A DNA stretch of 7,358 nucleotides from Bdellovibrionales bacterium. GTDB lineage: Bacteria > Bdellovibrionota > Bacteriovoracia > Bacteriovoracales > Bacteriovoracaceae. The notes below the pieces were generated by a model. It was not told the origin of the DNA. It was given only the letters and a program-made list of their open reading frames with translations, and did not search any database. Both the position numbers and the translations under genes were made by a program. The DNA is taken from the NCBI GenBank assembly GCA_023250775.1, contig JAHFAA010000182.1, forward strand, positions 1 to 7,358. Direction: 5' to 3'. Shown in pieces: positions 1 through 6,424 of this stretch (position 1 is its first letter; each line of letters opens with the position of its first letter).

Positions 1-1001
1 CGACTGAATCCTTTATCGCTCGCCCTTTGAGATGGCTGCAAAATCTTTCTGATAAGAAAATTTCATATAGTGCCGGACCGAATTTTGCTTTTAGCTTGAT
101 TATGAAAATCATTGAAAGACAAAAAACCCCCATAGAAAACCTCGATCTATCGCATGTAAAGGCCTTGGTGTGTGGGGCTGAACGGTGTGACTATCAGACT
201 GCATTGGCCTTCACCAATTATTTTTCTCAATATGGCCTCAACAACCAGGCCATTACTCCCGCCTATGGTTTGGCCGAATGTACTCTCGTTGTAAGCATGA
301 AAAATTTCTTTGAACCTTTCAAAATTCTTTCTTTTAACAAACAACGTTTTGCAGAGAGTGAGACCATTGAAGAAATCGCGGAACAATCGAATTCACAAAA
401 AATTGTCAGTGTGGGCAAACCCGTTCAAGGCGTTAGTATTCAAATTCGCGACGAAAATAAAAAAATCCTTGCTTCCGGAAGCTGTGGCGAAATTTTGGTA
501 AATGGGCCATCAAATACAACCGGCTACTGGAATAGTTCTGCTGCAAATTCCACTTTATTTGATCACGAATGGCTGGCAACTGGGGACCTCGGATTCATCT
601 GGAAAGATGAACTCTATATTGCCGGCCGAATTAAAGAATTAATTATTAACCGGGGCCGTAACTTTCATCCTTTTGATATTGAAAAAAGCATCACAGCAGT
701 TGCCGGAGTTCAAGAAGGACGATGCGTTGCCCTTTCAGACCCGAACGCGGATTCCGGAACCGAAGAATTAGTCATTCTCATCGAATCCCAGTTGCATAAC
801 ACTAAAGACCCTGCCAAGGCCAAAGCACTTATCAGCGAAGTTGAGACAAATATTATTACTCATTTTGATATCACCCCTGGGAATATTGTCCTAGTTGCGC
901 GAAATACTATTGCCAAAACCACCAGCGGAAAAATTCGCAGAAGCCGATGCCTCGAAAACTATTACTCTTTGAAAACAGGAAATAAAAATCATGATTCGTG
1001 A
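1..1001 (+). CDS. Fatty acyl-AMP ligase (FAAL-type adenylation enzyme), C-terminal part; 5' end outside window
   Basis: The reading frame is open from base 3 (T-E-S-F-I-A-R-P-L-R-W-L-Q...), so the gene starts upstream and about 332 C-terminal residues are seen. A TTG at 27 lies inside the conserved RPLRWL stretch and is not a start. Visible motifs are those of the adenylate-forming superfamily in its FAAL form: SAGPNFAF near the beginning, CGAERCD, then AYGLAECTLVVS (the FAAL version of the YG-TE motif), NGPSNTTGYW, WLATGDLGF with the ribose-binding Asp, the GRIKELIINRGRNFHPFDIE hinge region, and TSGKIRRSRC near the C terminus with the catalytic Lys. FAALs turn a free fatty acid and ATP into acyl-AMP and normally pass the acyl group to an acyl carrier protein rather than CoA. 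No carrier protein is visible here. The gene overlaps the GNAT gene by 11 bp, implying one transcript. FAAL versus acyl-CoA ligase cannot be settled without the missing N-terminal part. Confidence 0.9.
   Translation, partial: TESFIARPLRWLQNLSDKKISYSAGPNFAFSLIMKIIERQKTPIENLDLSHVKALVCGAERCDYQTALAFTNYFSQYGLNNQAITPAYGLAECTLVVSMKNFFEPFKILSFNKQRFAESETIEEIAEQSNSQKIVSVGKPVQGVSIQIRDENKKILASGSCGEILVNGPSNTTGYWNSSAANSTLFDHEWLATGDLGFIWKDELYIAGRIKELIINRGRNFHPFDIEKSITAVAGVQEGRCVALSDPNADSGTEELVILIESQLHNTKDPAKAKALISEVETNIITHFDITPGNIVLVARNTIAKTTSGKIRRSRCLENYYSLKTGNKNHDS
977..982 (+). promoter_or_regulatory. Ribosome binding site of the GNAT gene inside the FAAL 3' end
   Basis: AGGAAA lies 8 nt before the ATG at 991 and within the last codons of the FAAL frame. 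It supports the overlapping start at 991 over any later start. Confidence 0.6.
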
Positions 1002-1458
1002 ACCGAATGAAAACGACCTTGAAGCGATTGTTTTTCTTGCCAAGGAAATCTATGCCAGCAATAGAAAATACAGCGAACATCTACCGCTTTTCACCGAAGA
1101 CTTTGATGTCAAATTTAAATCTTTCATTCAATCATGGTTAAAAAACGCCAGCAGCATGGCGCTGGTTAGCTGTGATAAAAATAAAATCACGGGTTTTATC
1201 GGTGGAAACCATTTTATGGACCCCGATTTTTTTCTCTTTCCTTCTTCCTTTATGATCTCCTTCCTCAGCGTCCATCATGAATTCAAGCACCAAGGCGTTG
1301 CAACAAAGCTGCTCCAGGAATTCAAAACACGCATTCTCAAAAAATTCCCGGATACTCAGATAGAGGTTGAAGTTTTAATTGGCAATCCTGAGGCCGAGGG
1401 CTTCTGGAGCAAACAAGGCTTTCACGATTTAAAAAAACGTCTGGTGCTGATGCCATGA
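991..1458 (+). CDS. GNAT-family N-acyltransferase
   Basis: This 155-residue protein has the size and pattern of a single-domain GCN5-related N-acetyltransferase. The N terminus (IREPNENDLEAIVFLAKEIY) matches the usual strand 1 and helix 1. Strand 4 and motif A follow at residues 89-108 (SFLSVHHEFKHQGVATKLL), where HQGVATKLL is the pyrophosphate-binding loop; the usual first Arg/Gln is Lys99. Motif B at about 132-144 (NPEAEGFWSKQGF) is the typical N-x-x-A...F-W-x-x-x-G-F pattern. GNATs transfer an acyl group from acyl-CoA, sometimes acyl-carrier protein, to an amine. The acceptor is not predictable from sequence. The gene begins inside the FAAL gene and its TGA overlaps the hydrolase ATG (ATGA), so the three are probably translated in a coupled way. 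The FAAL next door suggests, as inference, that the donor may be a fatty acyl group. GNATs are known to N-acylate peptides in lipidated RiPP pathways. Confidence 0.85.
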   Translation: MIREPNENDLEAIVFLAKEIYASNRKYSEHLPLFTEDFDVKFKSFIQSWLKNASSMALVSCDKNKITGFIGGNHFMDPDFFLFPSSFMISFLSVHHEFKHQGVATKLLQEFKTRILKKFPDTQIEVEVLIGNPEAEGFWSKQGFHDLKKRLVLMP

Positions 1459-2333
1459 GTTTAATAGATCCTGATGTTAAATTAACTTCGACAGAAACGA
1501 AGATCGATCCCGATATTAAAATCTTCCAACGTCGTTGGGGGCCTAAGAACGAATCATCTAGCGACGTCCTCTTTTTTTGTTTGCCCGGCGTCGGTGTCAC
1601 CAATGTGGTCTTTGCCAATTTTGGAAACTATCTTGCCAAACTCGGCCATCAGACCCAGGCGCCTGATTACCGCGGTTTCGGAAGATCATCAGGTTCGCGA
1701 GGGCATATCGAATCTTTCGAGTACTATTACAGCGACATCAATTTACTTTTGCAAAAGCTGCATGAGGAAGCGCCGTCGCGTAAAATTATTCTAGTCGGGC
1801 CGTGCCTCGGTGGTGCCATGGCCTTTAACTTTCTTGAACGCTATCCTCATGCCCCGCTGTCTGCCGTGGTTATTTTCTCTCCTCTTGTGGCCCCTATTTG
1901 GGGTAGGCCAAACTTTCTTACAATCATGCTTTTTACAATTCTTCGTATTCTAACTCCGAAGCTCCGCGTGTCGGTGGGCGGTAAACCTGGTGCATTTTGG
2001 AGGGAAGGCCATCGGGTAGATGAAATTGTTCAAGATTCATTTAACGTGCATCAAGTTTCTCTTCGTTATCTTGATGAAATGCAAAAGTGTATTTCAAGTT
2101 TAAAATCCATGAACTTTCGCCTCAACTGGCCAGTTTTATTTATGCAATCTGAAATTGATAAAGTTACAGATAAAAATGTGAACATTGAACTCTTCGCGAA
2201 AATCGAAGCACCTTATAAAGAATATATCGAACTCAAAGACACTTATCATGATGCTGTCAACGATGCCACTCGCGAGGTGACCTTTGATCTCTTGCATAAA
2301 TGGGTACAAAAGAATATCGCCAAAACAAATTAG
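1455..2333 (+). CDS. Alpha/beta hydrolase, monoacylglycerol lipase/lysophospholipase-like, with Cys in place of the nucleophile Ser
   Basis: This 292-residue protein has an alpha/beta hydrolase fold of the Hydrolase_4 (monoglyceride lipase) type. LPGVGVTN (43-50) sits where the HG oxyanion loop usually lies. DYRGFGRSSGSRGHIESFEYYYSD (71-94) is the diagnostic D-x-R-G-x-G-x-S-x-G-x-R-G-H block of this family. The nucleophile elbow reads GPCLGG (115-120) instead of G-x-S-x-G-G, so Cys117 replaces Ser. Asp235 (SEIDKVTD) and His265 (TYHDAVND) complete a likely triad. A Cys triad could still act as a thioesterase, acyltransferase or cyclase, or the enzyme could be weak; this is inference. The start ATG overlaps the GNAT stop by 4 bp with no clear ribosome binding site, fitting translational coupling. 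The N terminus has a near repeat, DPDVK (6-9 region) and DPDIK (18-22 region). Its TAG shares bases with the stop of the convergent YcaO gene. No signal peptide is seen, so it is probably cytoplasmic. Confidence 0.85.
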   Translation: MSLIDPDVKLTSTETKIDPDIKIFQRRWGPKNESSSDVLFFCLPGVGVTNVVFANFGNYLAKLGHQTQAPDYRGFGRSSGSRGHIESFEYYYSDINLLLQKLHEEAPSRKIILVGPCLGGAMAFNFLERYPHAPLSAVVIFSPLVAPIWGRPNFLTIMLFTILRILTPKLRVSVGGKPGAFWREGHRVDEIVQDSFNVHQVSLRYLDEMQKCISSLKSMNFRLNWPVLFMQSEIDKVTDKNVNIELFAKIEAPYKEYIELKDTYHDAVNDATREVTFDLLHKWVQKNIAKTN

Positions 2334-3529
2334 GCAAACGGGTGCGGTTTAGGATTCAAAATCTTTTTTTGTCCTCTCATTCCAAATTGCTTCCATGAAA
2401 AAATCCTGGGATTGGCCAGATATCTATTGCCTGGCCCCACATTGAGTTGGATTAATTTTGGACAAAAAGCACGAACAACATGCAGACCAGAAGCTTTAAC
2501 CTGGAGAGGCGTGATGTCCGCCAGATATATTTTTCCTAAATTATTATCGGCAAAAGCCTTAAGCACGCCGGCCAAAGTTGGCGCAACTTTTTTGGTCTTT
2601 CTAGAATGCTTCGTAACGCCTTGATCGAGGAACGTTAAATACTTCTGATGCTCTTCGCGAGCATAAAAGAGGAGATGATCTATAAAATCATTTATTTCAT
2701 TTTCAGGCTTCTGTGTTATTTCAAGATTCTTAATCGCATGGGCGGTCTGAAAACATTCCAATAACGCCTTCTCCATCGCCTTTTTATATGTGAAATGACA
2801 GGCAGAACCAAAAGAGCTAAATCCTAGACCACGGCATTTTGCCATGACCACTGGAATACCAAGATCGGTTTTTAGATCATAAAAGGTGACAGTCTCTTCC
2901 TTGAAGTTTTTTTTAATTGCTTTCTTAATTTCTAAGGGCGGTGTGATTTGTGGAGGTGCAAAACTCTTATCCCACATTCCGAGCGTCGCATCCCTTTCAA
3001 TCAATTCATAAATGGCCGACAAGGCCGCGTCTTCAAAGCTTCCGTGACAAGCGGTGCCCGATGAAGTTGGAATAATATACTGCTCACGACATTCTTTTCG
3101 TTGATAAGACAAAAAAACAAAAAATGCAGGAATATAAACTTTTTTTCGGCCCAGCATTTCCCGGGCCTCTATCCAATGCGTTTCGGTTTGTGTCGTGAAA
3201 GGAATAAAAGGAAAATTTGGAAGCTGATATTGCTCTTTGGAAAAAAGAAAAAGTTCCGCGGGCCGTAATAATTTATATTTCCTTTGAAGCTGCTCATAAC
3301 TGCCAAAGGGAAGCTGATTCAGATTATATTTATTCGAAGCATACCGTTCAACACCTTCGCCAATGGCCCTGATCACAGCAAGATCTTTTTCAAAAGAAAG
3401 CCCTCCGCATAAATCGGTTGAGGCAAAATAGATCCCTTTAATCTTTTCCACCTCGACTGCAGAGAGTATGCCCGTCTTTCTGTGAGTTAAAGACAACATA
3501 TTTTTGAGAATGTTTTTTCTACTTCGCAT
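2330..3529 (-). CDS. YcaO-domain protein (ATP-dependent peptide backbone cyclodehydratase/thioamidation family)
   Basis: This 399-residue protein is essentially one YcaO domain. Acidic ATP/Mg-binding elements are visible: AIGEGVERYAS (55-64, Glu58 and Glu61) and ALSAIYELIERD (169-180, Glu175 and Glu178), preceded by TSSGTACHGSFEDA (155-168), and then KALLECFQTAHA (254-265). VVRAFCP (351-357) and GPGNRY follow near the end. YcaO enzymes phosphorylate a peptide amide oxygen with ATP to form azolines from Cys/Ser/Thr, macroamidines or thioamides. The protein ends in NPKPHPFA. This Pro-x-Pro-x-Pro tail is characteristic of azoline-forming YcaO proteins, where the C terminus reaches the active site. 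There is no fused E1-like/ThiF leader-binding domain, and no such gene or TfuA gene is in the window. The ATG lies inside the end of the upstream radical SAM gene (11-bp overlap), with a weak GGAA 10 nt before it; Met11 is a possible alternative start. The two genes are surely cotranscribed. Confidence 0.9.
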   Translation of the reverse strand: MRSRKNILKNMLSLTHRKTGILSAVEVEKIKGIYFASTDLCGGLSFEKDLAVIRAIGEGVERYASNKYNLNQLPFGSYEQLQRKYKLLRPAELFLFSKEQYQLPNFPFIPFTTQTETHWIEAREMLGRKKVYIPAFFVFLSYQRKECREQYIIPTSSGTACHGSFEDAALSAIYELIERDATLGMWDKSFAPPQITPPLEIKKAIKKNFKEETVTFYDLKTDLGIPVVMAKCRGLGFSSFGSACHFTYKKAMEKALLECFQTAHAIKNLEITQKPENEINDFIDHLLFYAREEHQKYLTFLDQGVTKHSRKTKKVAPTLAGVLKAFADNNLGKIYLADITPLQVKASGLHVVRAFCPKLIQLNVGPGNRYLANPRIFSWKQFGMRGQKKILNPKPHPFA

Positions 3530-4898
3530 TCTTGAGAAATTCCAAATATGGCCCAGTGTGTTTGTGCAATTTATTAAAAAAGGAACTCATGATGATGTGT
3601 TTAAAACCTTCCTTGACTCTACCTTGAATAAGCTTACCCGCTCCCTTCAAAGGAGTGTAATACTTGATCAGAAACTCATTAAATGATTTTTGCGCTTCAT
3701 AAGCGGTCATGGATTTGGGCCGATAGACGAAGTGTAAATAATCATAATAATCCCAATTCTCCGTCAAAATTCTCTGCTCGGCCCTCATCTTCTGACCGAG
3801 AGGCGAAACCCCAAAGGGCGTGAGGATGCTGAGAGCAAAAGAATTCATCTTCGAACTATGAACAAAATCTTCAATGATCCTTAAAGAGTCGGGTGTATCC
3901 TCTTCGTAGCCATAGCTGAAAAATCCATGAACCCAAACACCTTGGTCTTGCAACTTCTTGATCGCATCATTGTAAAATTCTATTTCTTTGGTCTTATTCA
4001 GTTGATTTTCTTTTTGCGAGCGTGTCACGGGATTGATAGTTTCAAACCCGATTCCCAAAGTGATTTTATGGTGCTTCATTTCTTTTAATAATTCCTGATC
4101 ATTGATAAAATTGAGAGTGCAATCAGCGCCCATGTGCTTTATCTTGATGCCTTCTGCCCTTGTTCTCTGAAGAAATTCTCTTATCCGTTTCGAACTGGCA
4201 ATCCAATTAGGTTCCATAAAATCCACGCGAGGAACCTCCCCGCCAAAAAAATCGGCCATAGATTTAAACTCGGCCACCATGCGGTCGACCGAAGAAGTTC
4301 TCCAACCCTCGCCCCAGATGGTGGGGATATCACAAAAACTACATTGATGATTACATCCTCGCGAGAAAAACGGTCTGACAAAATCAGGTTTAAAATCTAA
4401 AAGACCATAGTTCATAAAAGGCAAAGCATTGAGATCTTTCACCTGCTCGCCAAAAATAATTTTTCGTTTATCCTCACCCTTCAAGATCGCATCAATGACA
4501 TTCTCAAATTCCCCCACGACAACATGGTCAGCATGCTGACTTGCCTCTTCATAGTAGTGCGCGATGTGAGGGCCGCCCATAATCACTTTTCGATCTTTAA
4601 GTTTTGCCGCCAGTTCATAACATTTGCTGGCGGTCGCGGTGTAGACATTGATCATCACCGTATCGCCGGTGATATGTTCGGGAAGAATCTCGCCATTGAT
4701 TTCACAAAGCTGCTCGACCTCGTATCCCATTTTTTCCAAGACCGTCGCGATCCAAAGATTCGTGGCCAAGTATTCCTTCCCACTGCCGGTCATTTGGACA
4801 ACCTTGCCCGCGGTCCTCATCTTTTTTAACATTCCCAGGTAAAAAGGAATGATCAGGCCGACAATAGTTATCTTCTTTGATCTTTGATCGTTCATCAT
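3519..4898 (-). CDS. B12-binding-domain radical SAM protein (first of two)
   Basis: This is a 459-residue protein. Residues about 9-150 look like the Rossmann-type cobalamin-binding domain of class B radical SAM enzymes: the strand ITIVGLIIPFY, then VMINVYTATAS, the VIMGGPHIAHYYEE loop (106-118) and DHVVVGEFENVI (124-135). The cobalamin-ligating DxHxxG motif is absent, as is usual in this group. The radical SAM domain starts at FFSRGCNHQCSFCD (177-190), with Cys182, Cys186 and Cys189 as the CX3CX2C [4Fe-4S] ligands. VDFMEPNW, MGADCTLNFIND and GIGFETINP follow at the usual barrel-strand positions. A helical C-terminal extension (about 380-459) has unknown function. Such enzymes often methylate carbon or phosphorus; the substrate here is not predictable. 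It precedes and overlaps the YcaO gene, so peptide modification is a reasonable inference. An in-frame stop at 4920-4922 limits the start to the ATG at 4898 or the adjacent Met2. No good ribosome binding site is seen. Confidence 0.9.
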   Translation of the reverse strand: MMNDQRSKKITIVGLIIPFYLGMLKKMRTAGKVVQMTGSGKEYLATNLWIATVLEKMGYEVEQLCEINGEILPEHITGDTVMINVYTATASKCYELAAKLKDRKVIMGGPHIAHYYEEASQHADHVVVGEFENVIDAILKGEDKRKIIFGEQVKDLNALPFMNYGLLDFKPDFVRPFFSRGCNHQCSFCDIPTIWGEGWRTSSVDRMVAEFKSMADFFGGEVPRVDFMEPNWIASSKRIREFLQRTRAEGIKIKHMGADCTLNFINDQELLKEMKHHKITLGIGFETINPVTRSQKENQLNKTKEIEFYNDAIKKLQDQGVWVHGFFSYGYEEDTPDSLRIIEDFVHSSKMNSFALSILTPFGVSPLGQKMRAEQRILTENWDYYDYLHFVYRPKSMTAYEAQKSFNEFLIKYYTPLKGAGKLIQGRVKEGFKHIIMSSFFNKLHKHTGPYLEFLKNAK

Positions 4899-4944
4899 TA
4901 CATCATAATGGATTTCTGGTTAAAGCAATAGTAGCGTATTAGAT
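4899..4944. promoter_or_regulatory. Divergent intergenic region between the two radical SAM genes
   Basis: These 46 bp are all that separates two divergently transcribed genes, so both promoters must lie here or inside the opposing coding regions. I see no convincing -35/-10 pair and no Shine-Dalgarno sequence for either gene. TATTAGAT just before the ATG at 4945 resembles a -10 box placed for a leaderless message, but this is weak. In-frame stop codons at 4920-4922 (minus) and 4921-4923 (plus) bound both starts. Confidence 0.4.
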
Positions 4945-6234
4945 ATGGAAGTTACTTTTATTATTCCCAAAGTCGAGAACTTAACCGTCGCAATTTTCTC
5001 GTTCGGGATTCCCTACATCTCTTCGTTCATCAAGCAACATGGTCACTCAGTAAAATTGATCAATGGTCAAATACTTTCGGATAAAAAATATAATGATCTG
5101 ATCAATAATATCACCTCGCCAGTTATTGGAATCAGCACATACCACTACGATATTCGTGAGTTCTTTGCCCTGACTCATTTTCTAAAAAAAACATATCCCG
5201 ACAAGATCATCGTTGCCGGCGGCAGAGGGCCGGCGAGCTTTCCCTTGGAATATATTTTTTCTCATGGGCGTGCTGACTACATTATCTTGAACGAAGGTGA
5301 AATTCCCTTCAACGAGATGCTGACACATCTAGAGGCCAATAATTTCTCGCCCGAAAAAATTCCCAATTTGGCTTATCTTAAAAACGGAAAAGTAACTTTT
5401 TCCAAGCAGCAAAATATCTTAATGGAAGATTTAGACGAGTTGCCCTTTCCCGATCGCGACCTGATCGACCAAAGTTATTACTTAAAATTGCAAAAAAAAA
5501 TCACCGGAGAGCGTCTCATCCGAATTGTCACTTCACGAGGTTGCCCCCATGTTTGCCTTTTTTGTGACAAATCCGGCGTTGGAAGCAAAATCCGACTGCG
5601 AAGCGCCGACAACGTCATCGCCGAAATTGAATTCACCATGAAAAAATATAAAACCAATCATTTTTTTTTCATCGACGATTTATTCGTGCACTCAAAATCC
5701 AGACTAACCGAATTTTGCGAAAAAATAATCCAGAAGAACCTCAAAATCCGATGGCAGGCCCATGCCCGCATAAACTCGCTCGCGCCGGAAATCTACCCGC
5801 TACTCAAAAAGTCCGGCTGCGAACAACTCTTTTTTGGCATCGAATCAGGCAGTCAGTCTGTCTTGGATCGTATCCAAAAGGGTATTTCAGTGTGCGAGAT
5901 CAAGAACACTCTCAAGCTCTGCCGCCAACACAAAATCAAGTCCTTCGGTTACTTCATTGTGGGAGTCCCTGGTGAAAGCAAAAAGGATCACGAGGCGACT
6001 CTCAAGCTGATTAAAGACGGTCCCATCGATGGCGTTGAGGTCTTTTACCTTCTTCCCTACAAAGGCTCGCCCATTTTCAGCAACTTATACGACCCAAAAA
6101 ACTTCTCATGGGAAGACTATTGCGAGTGGACTGATGTTTTAGAGTTCAAACCTTCAATGAGTGCCTTTCTTAAATACCATTCAGACTACGACCCATCGAA
6201 GGCCATCAAGCGAATCATGTCCGGGAAACGATGA
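4945..6234 (+). CDS. B12-binding-domain radical SAM protein (second of two)
   Basis: This 429-residue protein has the same two-domain plan as its divergent neighbour but is not a close duplicate. Residues 1-130 form the cobalamin-binding domain: MEVTFIIPKVENLTV, GIPYISSFIKQHGHSVKLIN, VIGISTYHYD, IIVAGGRGPASFPLE (88-102) and ADYIILNEGEIPFNEM (110-125). The radical SAM core starts at TSRGCPHVCLFCDKS (196-210), with Cys200, Cys204 and Cys207 as CX3CX2C ligands. FFIDDLFVHS (241-250), WQAHARIN, FFGIESGSQSVL (296-307) and GYFIVGVPGES (335-344) are the standard SAM-binding and barrel-strand motifs of the Elp3/MiaB/B12 class. The C-terminal tail is short. The reaction is probably radical SAM chemistry with cobalamin, such as methylation or ring rearrangement; the substrate is unknown. 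The start is fixed by an upstream in-frame stop at 4921-4923 with no alternative start codon between. The gene is followed 110 bp later by the mini-ORF and a terminator. Confidence 0.9.
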   Translation: MEVTFIIPKVENLTVAIFSFGIPYISSFIKQHGHSVKLINGQILSDKKYNDLINNITSPVIGISTYHYDIREFFALTHFLKKTYPDKIIVAGGRGPASFPLEYIFSHGRADYIILNEGEIPFNEMLTHLEANNFSPEKIPNLAYLKNGKVTFSKQQNILMEDLDELPFPDRDLIDQSYYLKLQKKITGERLIRIVTSRGCPHVCLFCDKSGVGSKIRLRSADNVIAEIEFTMKKYKTNHFFFIDDLFVHSKSRLTEFCEKIIQKNLKIRWQAHARINSLAPEIYPLLKKSGCEQLFFGIESGSQSVLDRIQKGISVCEIKNTLKLCRQHKIKSFGYFIVGVPGESKKDHEATLKLIKDGPIDGVEVFYLLPYKGSPIFSNLYDPKNFSWEDYCEWTDVLEFKPSMSAFLKYHSDYDPSKAIKRIMSGKR

Positions 6235-6237
6235 CTT

Positions 6238-6251
6238 TTTACAATTTACAA
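6238..6251. repeat. Tandem 7-bp direct repeat TTTACAA x2
   Basis: Two perfect, adjacent copies of TTTACAA lie just after the radical SAM stop codon and end 5 bp before the TTGACA box. They could be an operator or UP-like AT-rich element for the mini-ORF promoter. They are short enough to be chance. Confidence 0.3.
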
Positions 6252-6256
6252 TCGGT

Positions 6257-6286
6257 TTGACAAATTCCCCTTAGCATCATAAATAT
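6257..6286 (+). promoter_or_regulatory. Putative sigma70-type promoter for the mini-ORF unit
   Basis: A perfect consensus -35 box, TTGACA, occupies 6257-6262. An AT-rich stretch (CATAAATATT, 6278-6287) lies at the right distance for a -10 box. The best single hexamer, CATAAA at 6278, matches 4 of 6 with a 15-bp spacer, so the -10 assignment is uncertain. The expected transcript would start near 6290-6295 and run through the hairpin, mini-ORF and terminator. Confidence 0.5.
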
Positions 6287-6305
6287 TGAGTGTTTAATTG
6301 CCTTC

Positions 6306-6328
6306 AAGCAGCATATTTCATGTTGCTT
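6306..6328 (+). other. 5' UTR stem-loop upstream of the mini-ORF
   Basis: AAGCAGCAT (6306-6314) pairs with ATGTTGCTT (6320-6328) over 9 bp with one G-U pair and a 5-nt loop. It has no U-run after it, so it is not a terminator. It sits 7 nt before the TGAGGA ribosome binding site, where it could stabilise the message, bind a protein or affect translation. Confidence 0.5.
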
Positions 6329-6334
6329 AACAAA

Positions 6335-6340
6335 TGAGGA
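6335..6340 (+). promoter_or_regulatory. Strong ribosome binding site for the 17-codon ORF
   Basis: TGAGGA ends 4 nt before the ATG at 6345. It is the best Shine-Dalgarno match next to any start in the window, whereas the large genes have weak or no sites. This is the main evidence that the mini-ORF is translated. Confidence 0.6.
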
Positions 6341-6344
6341 TTTT

Positions 6345-6398
6345 ATGAAAAACAACAAATCGAAAAAGAAAGTGATCCTTTGCACTGTTCGCGGTTAA
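6345..6398 (+). CDS. 17-residue mini-ORF, candidate RiPP precursor peptide
   Basis: The frame encodes MKNNKSKKKVILCTVRG and stops at TAA (6396-6398). I do not recognise the peptide. Its first nine residues are polar and carry five Lys (a possible leader or charged tail). The rest, VILCTVRG, is hydrophobic with one Cys-Thr pair (13-14) and an Arg-Gly end. Ser6, Cys13 and Thr14 are residues a YcaO cyclodehydratase could use. Reasons to believe it is real: a strong ribosome binding site at ideal spacing, a TTGACA promoter upstream, a terminator 26 nt after the stop, and its place beside two B12 radical SAM genes and a YcaO gene. It is shorter than most RiPP precursors, although very short ones exist (microcin C, PqqA). 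Alternatives are a leader peptide, the accidental start of a small RNA, or a gene remnant. Confidence 0.5.
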   Translation: MKNNKSKKKVILCTVRG

Positions 6399-6424
6399 TT
6401 TAGTTAGTTCAATCATTCATGATT

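Noticed and set aside
27..29. TTG as the start codon of the first gene
   Set aside because: The same frame is open to base 3 and the upstream residues continue a conserved FAAL stretch (ARPLRWLQ), so the gene begins outside the window.
1464..1523. DPDVK/DPDIK repeat at the hydrolase N terminus as a functional repeat element
   Set aside because: There are only two short, imperfect copies about 12 codons apart; it is probably chance or a small local duplication.
4524..4829. A 101-codon plus-strand ORF inside the first radical SAM gene
   Set aside because: It is opposite a well-supported coding region with clear family motifs, and its own translation shows no recognisable domain.
6327..6416. 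A 29-codon minus-strand ORF antisense to the mini-ORF (MIELTKLTANS...)
   Set aside because: It has no ribosome binding site, and its sequence is simply the reverse of a plus-strand unit that has promoter, ribosome binding site and terminator in order.
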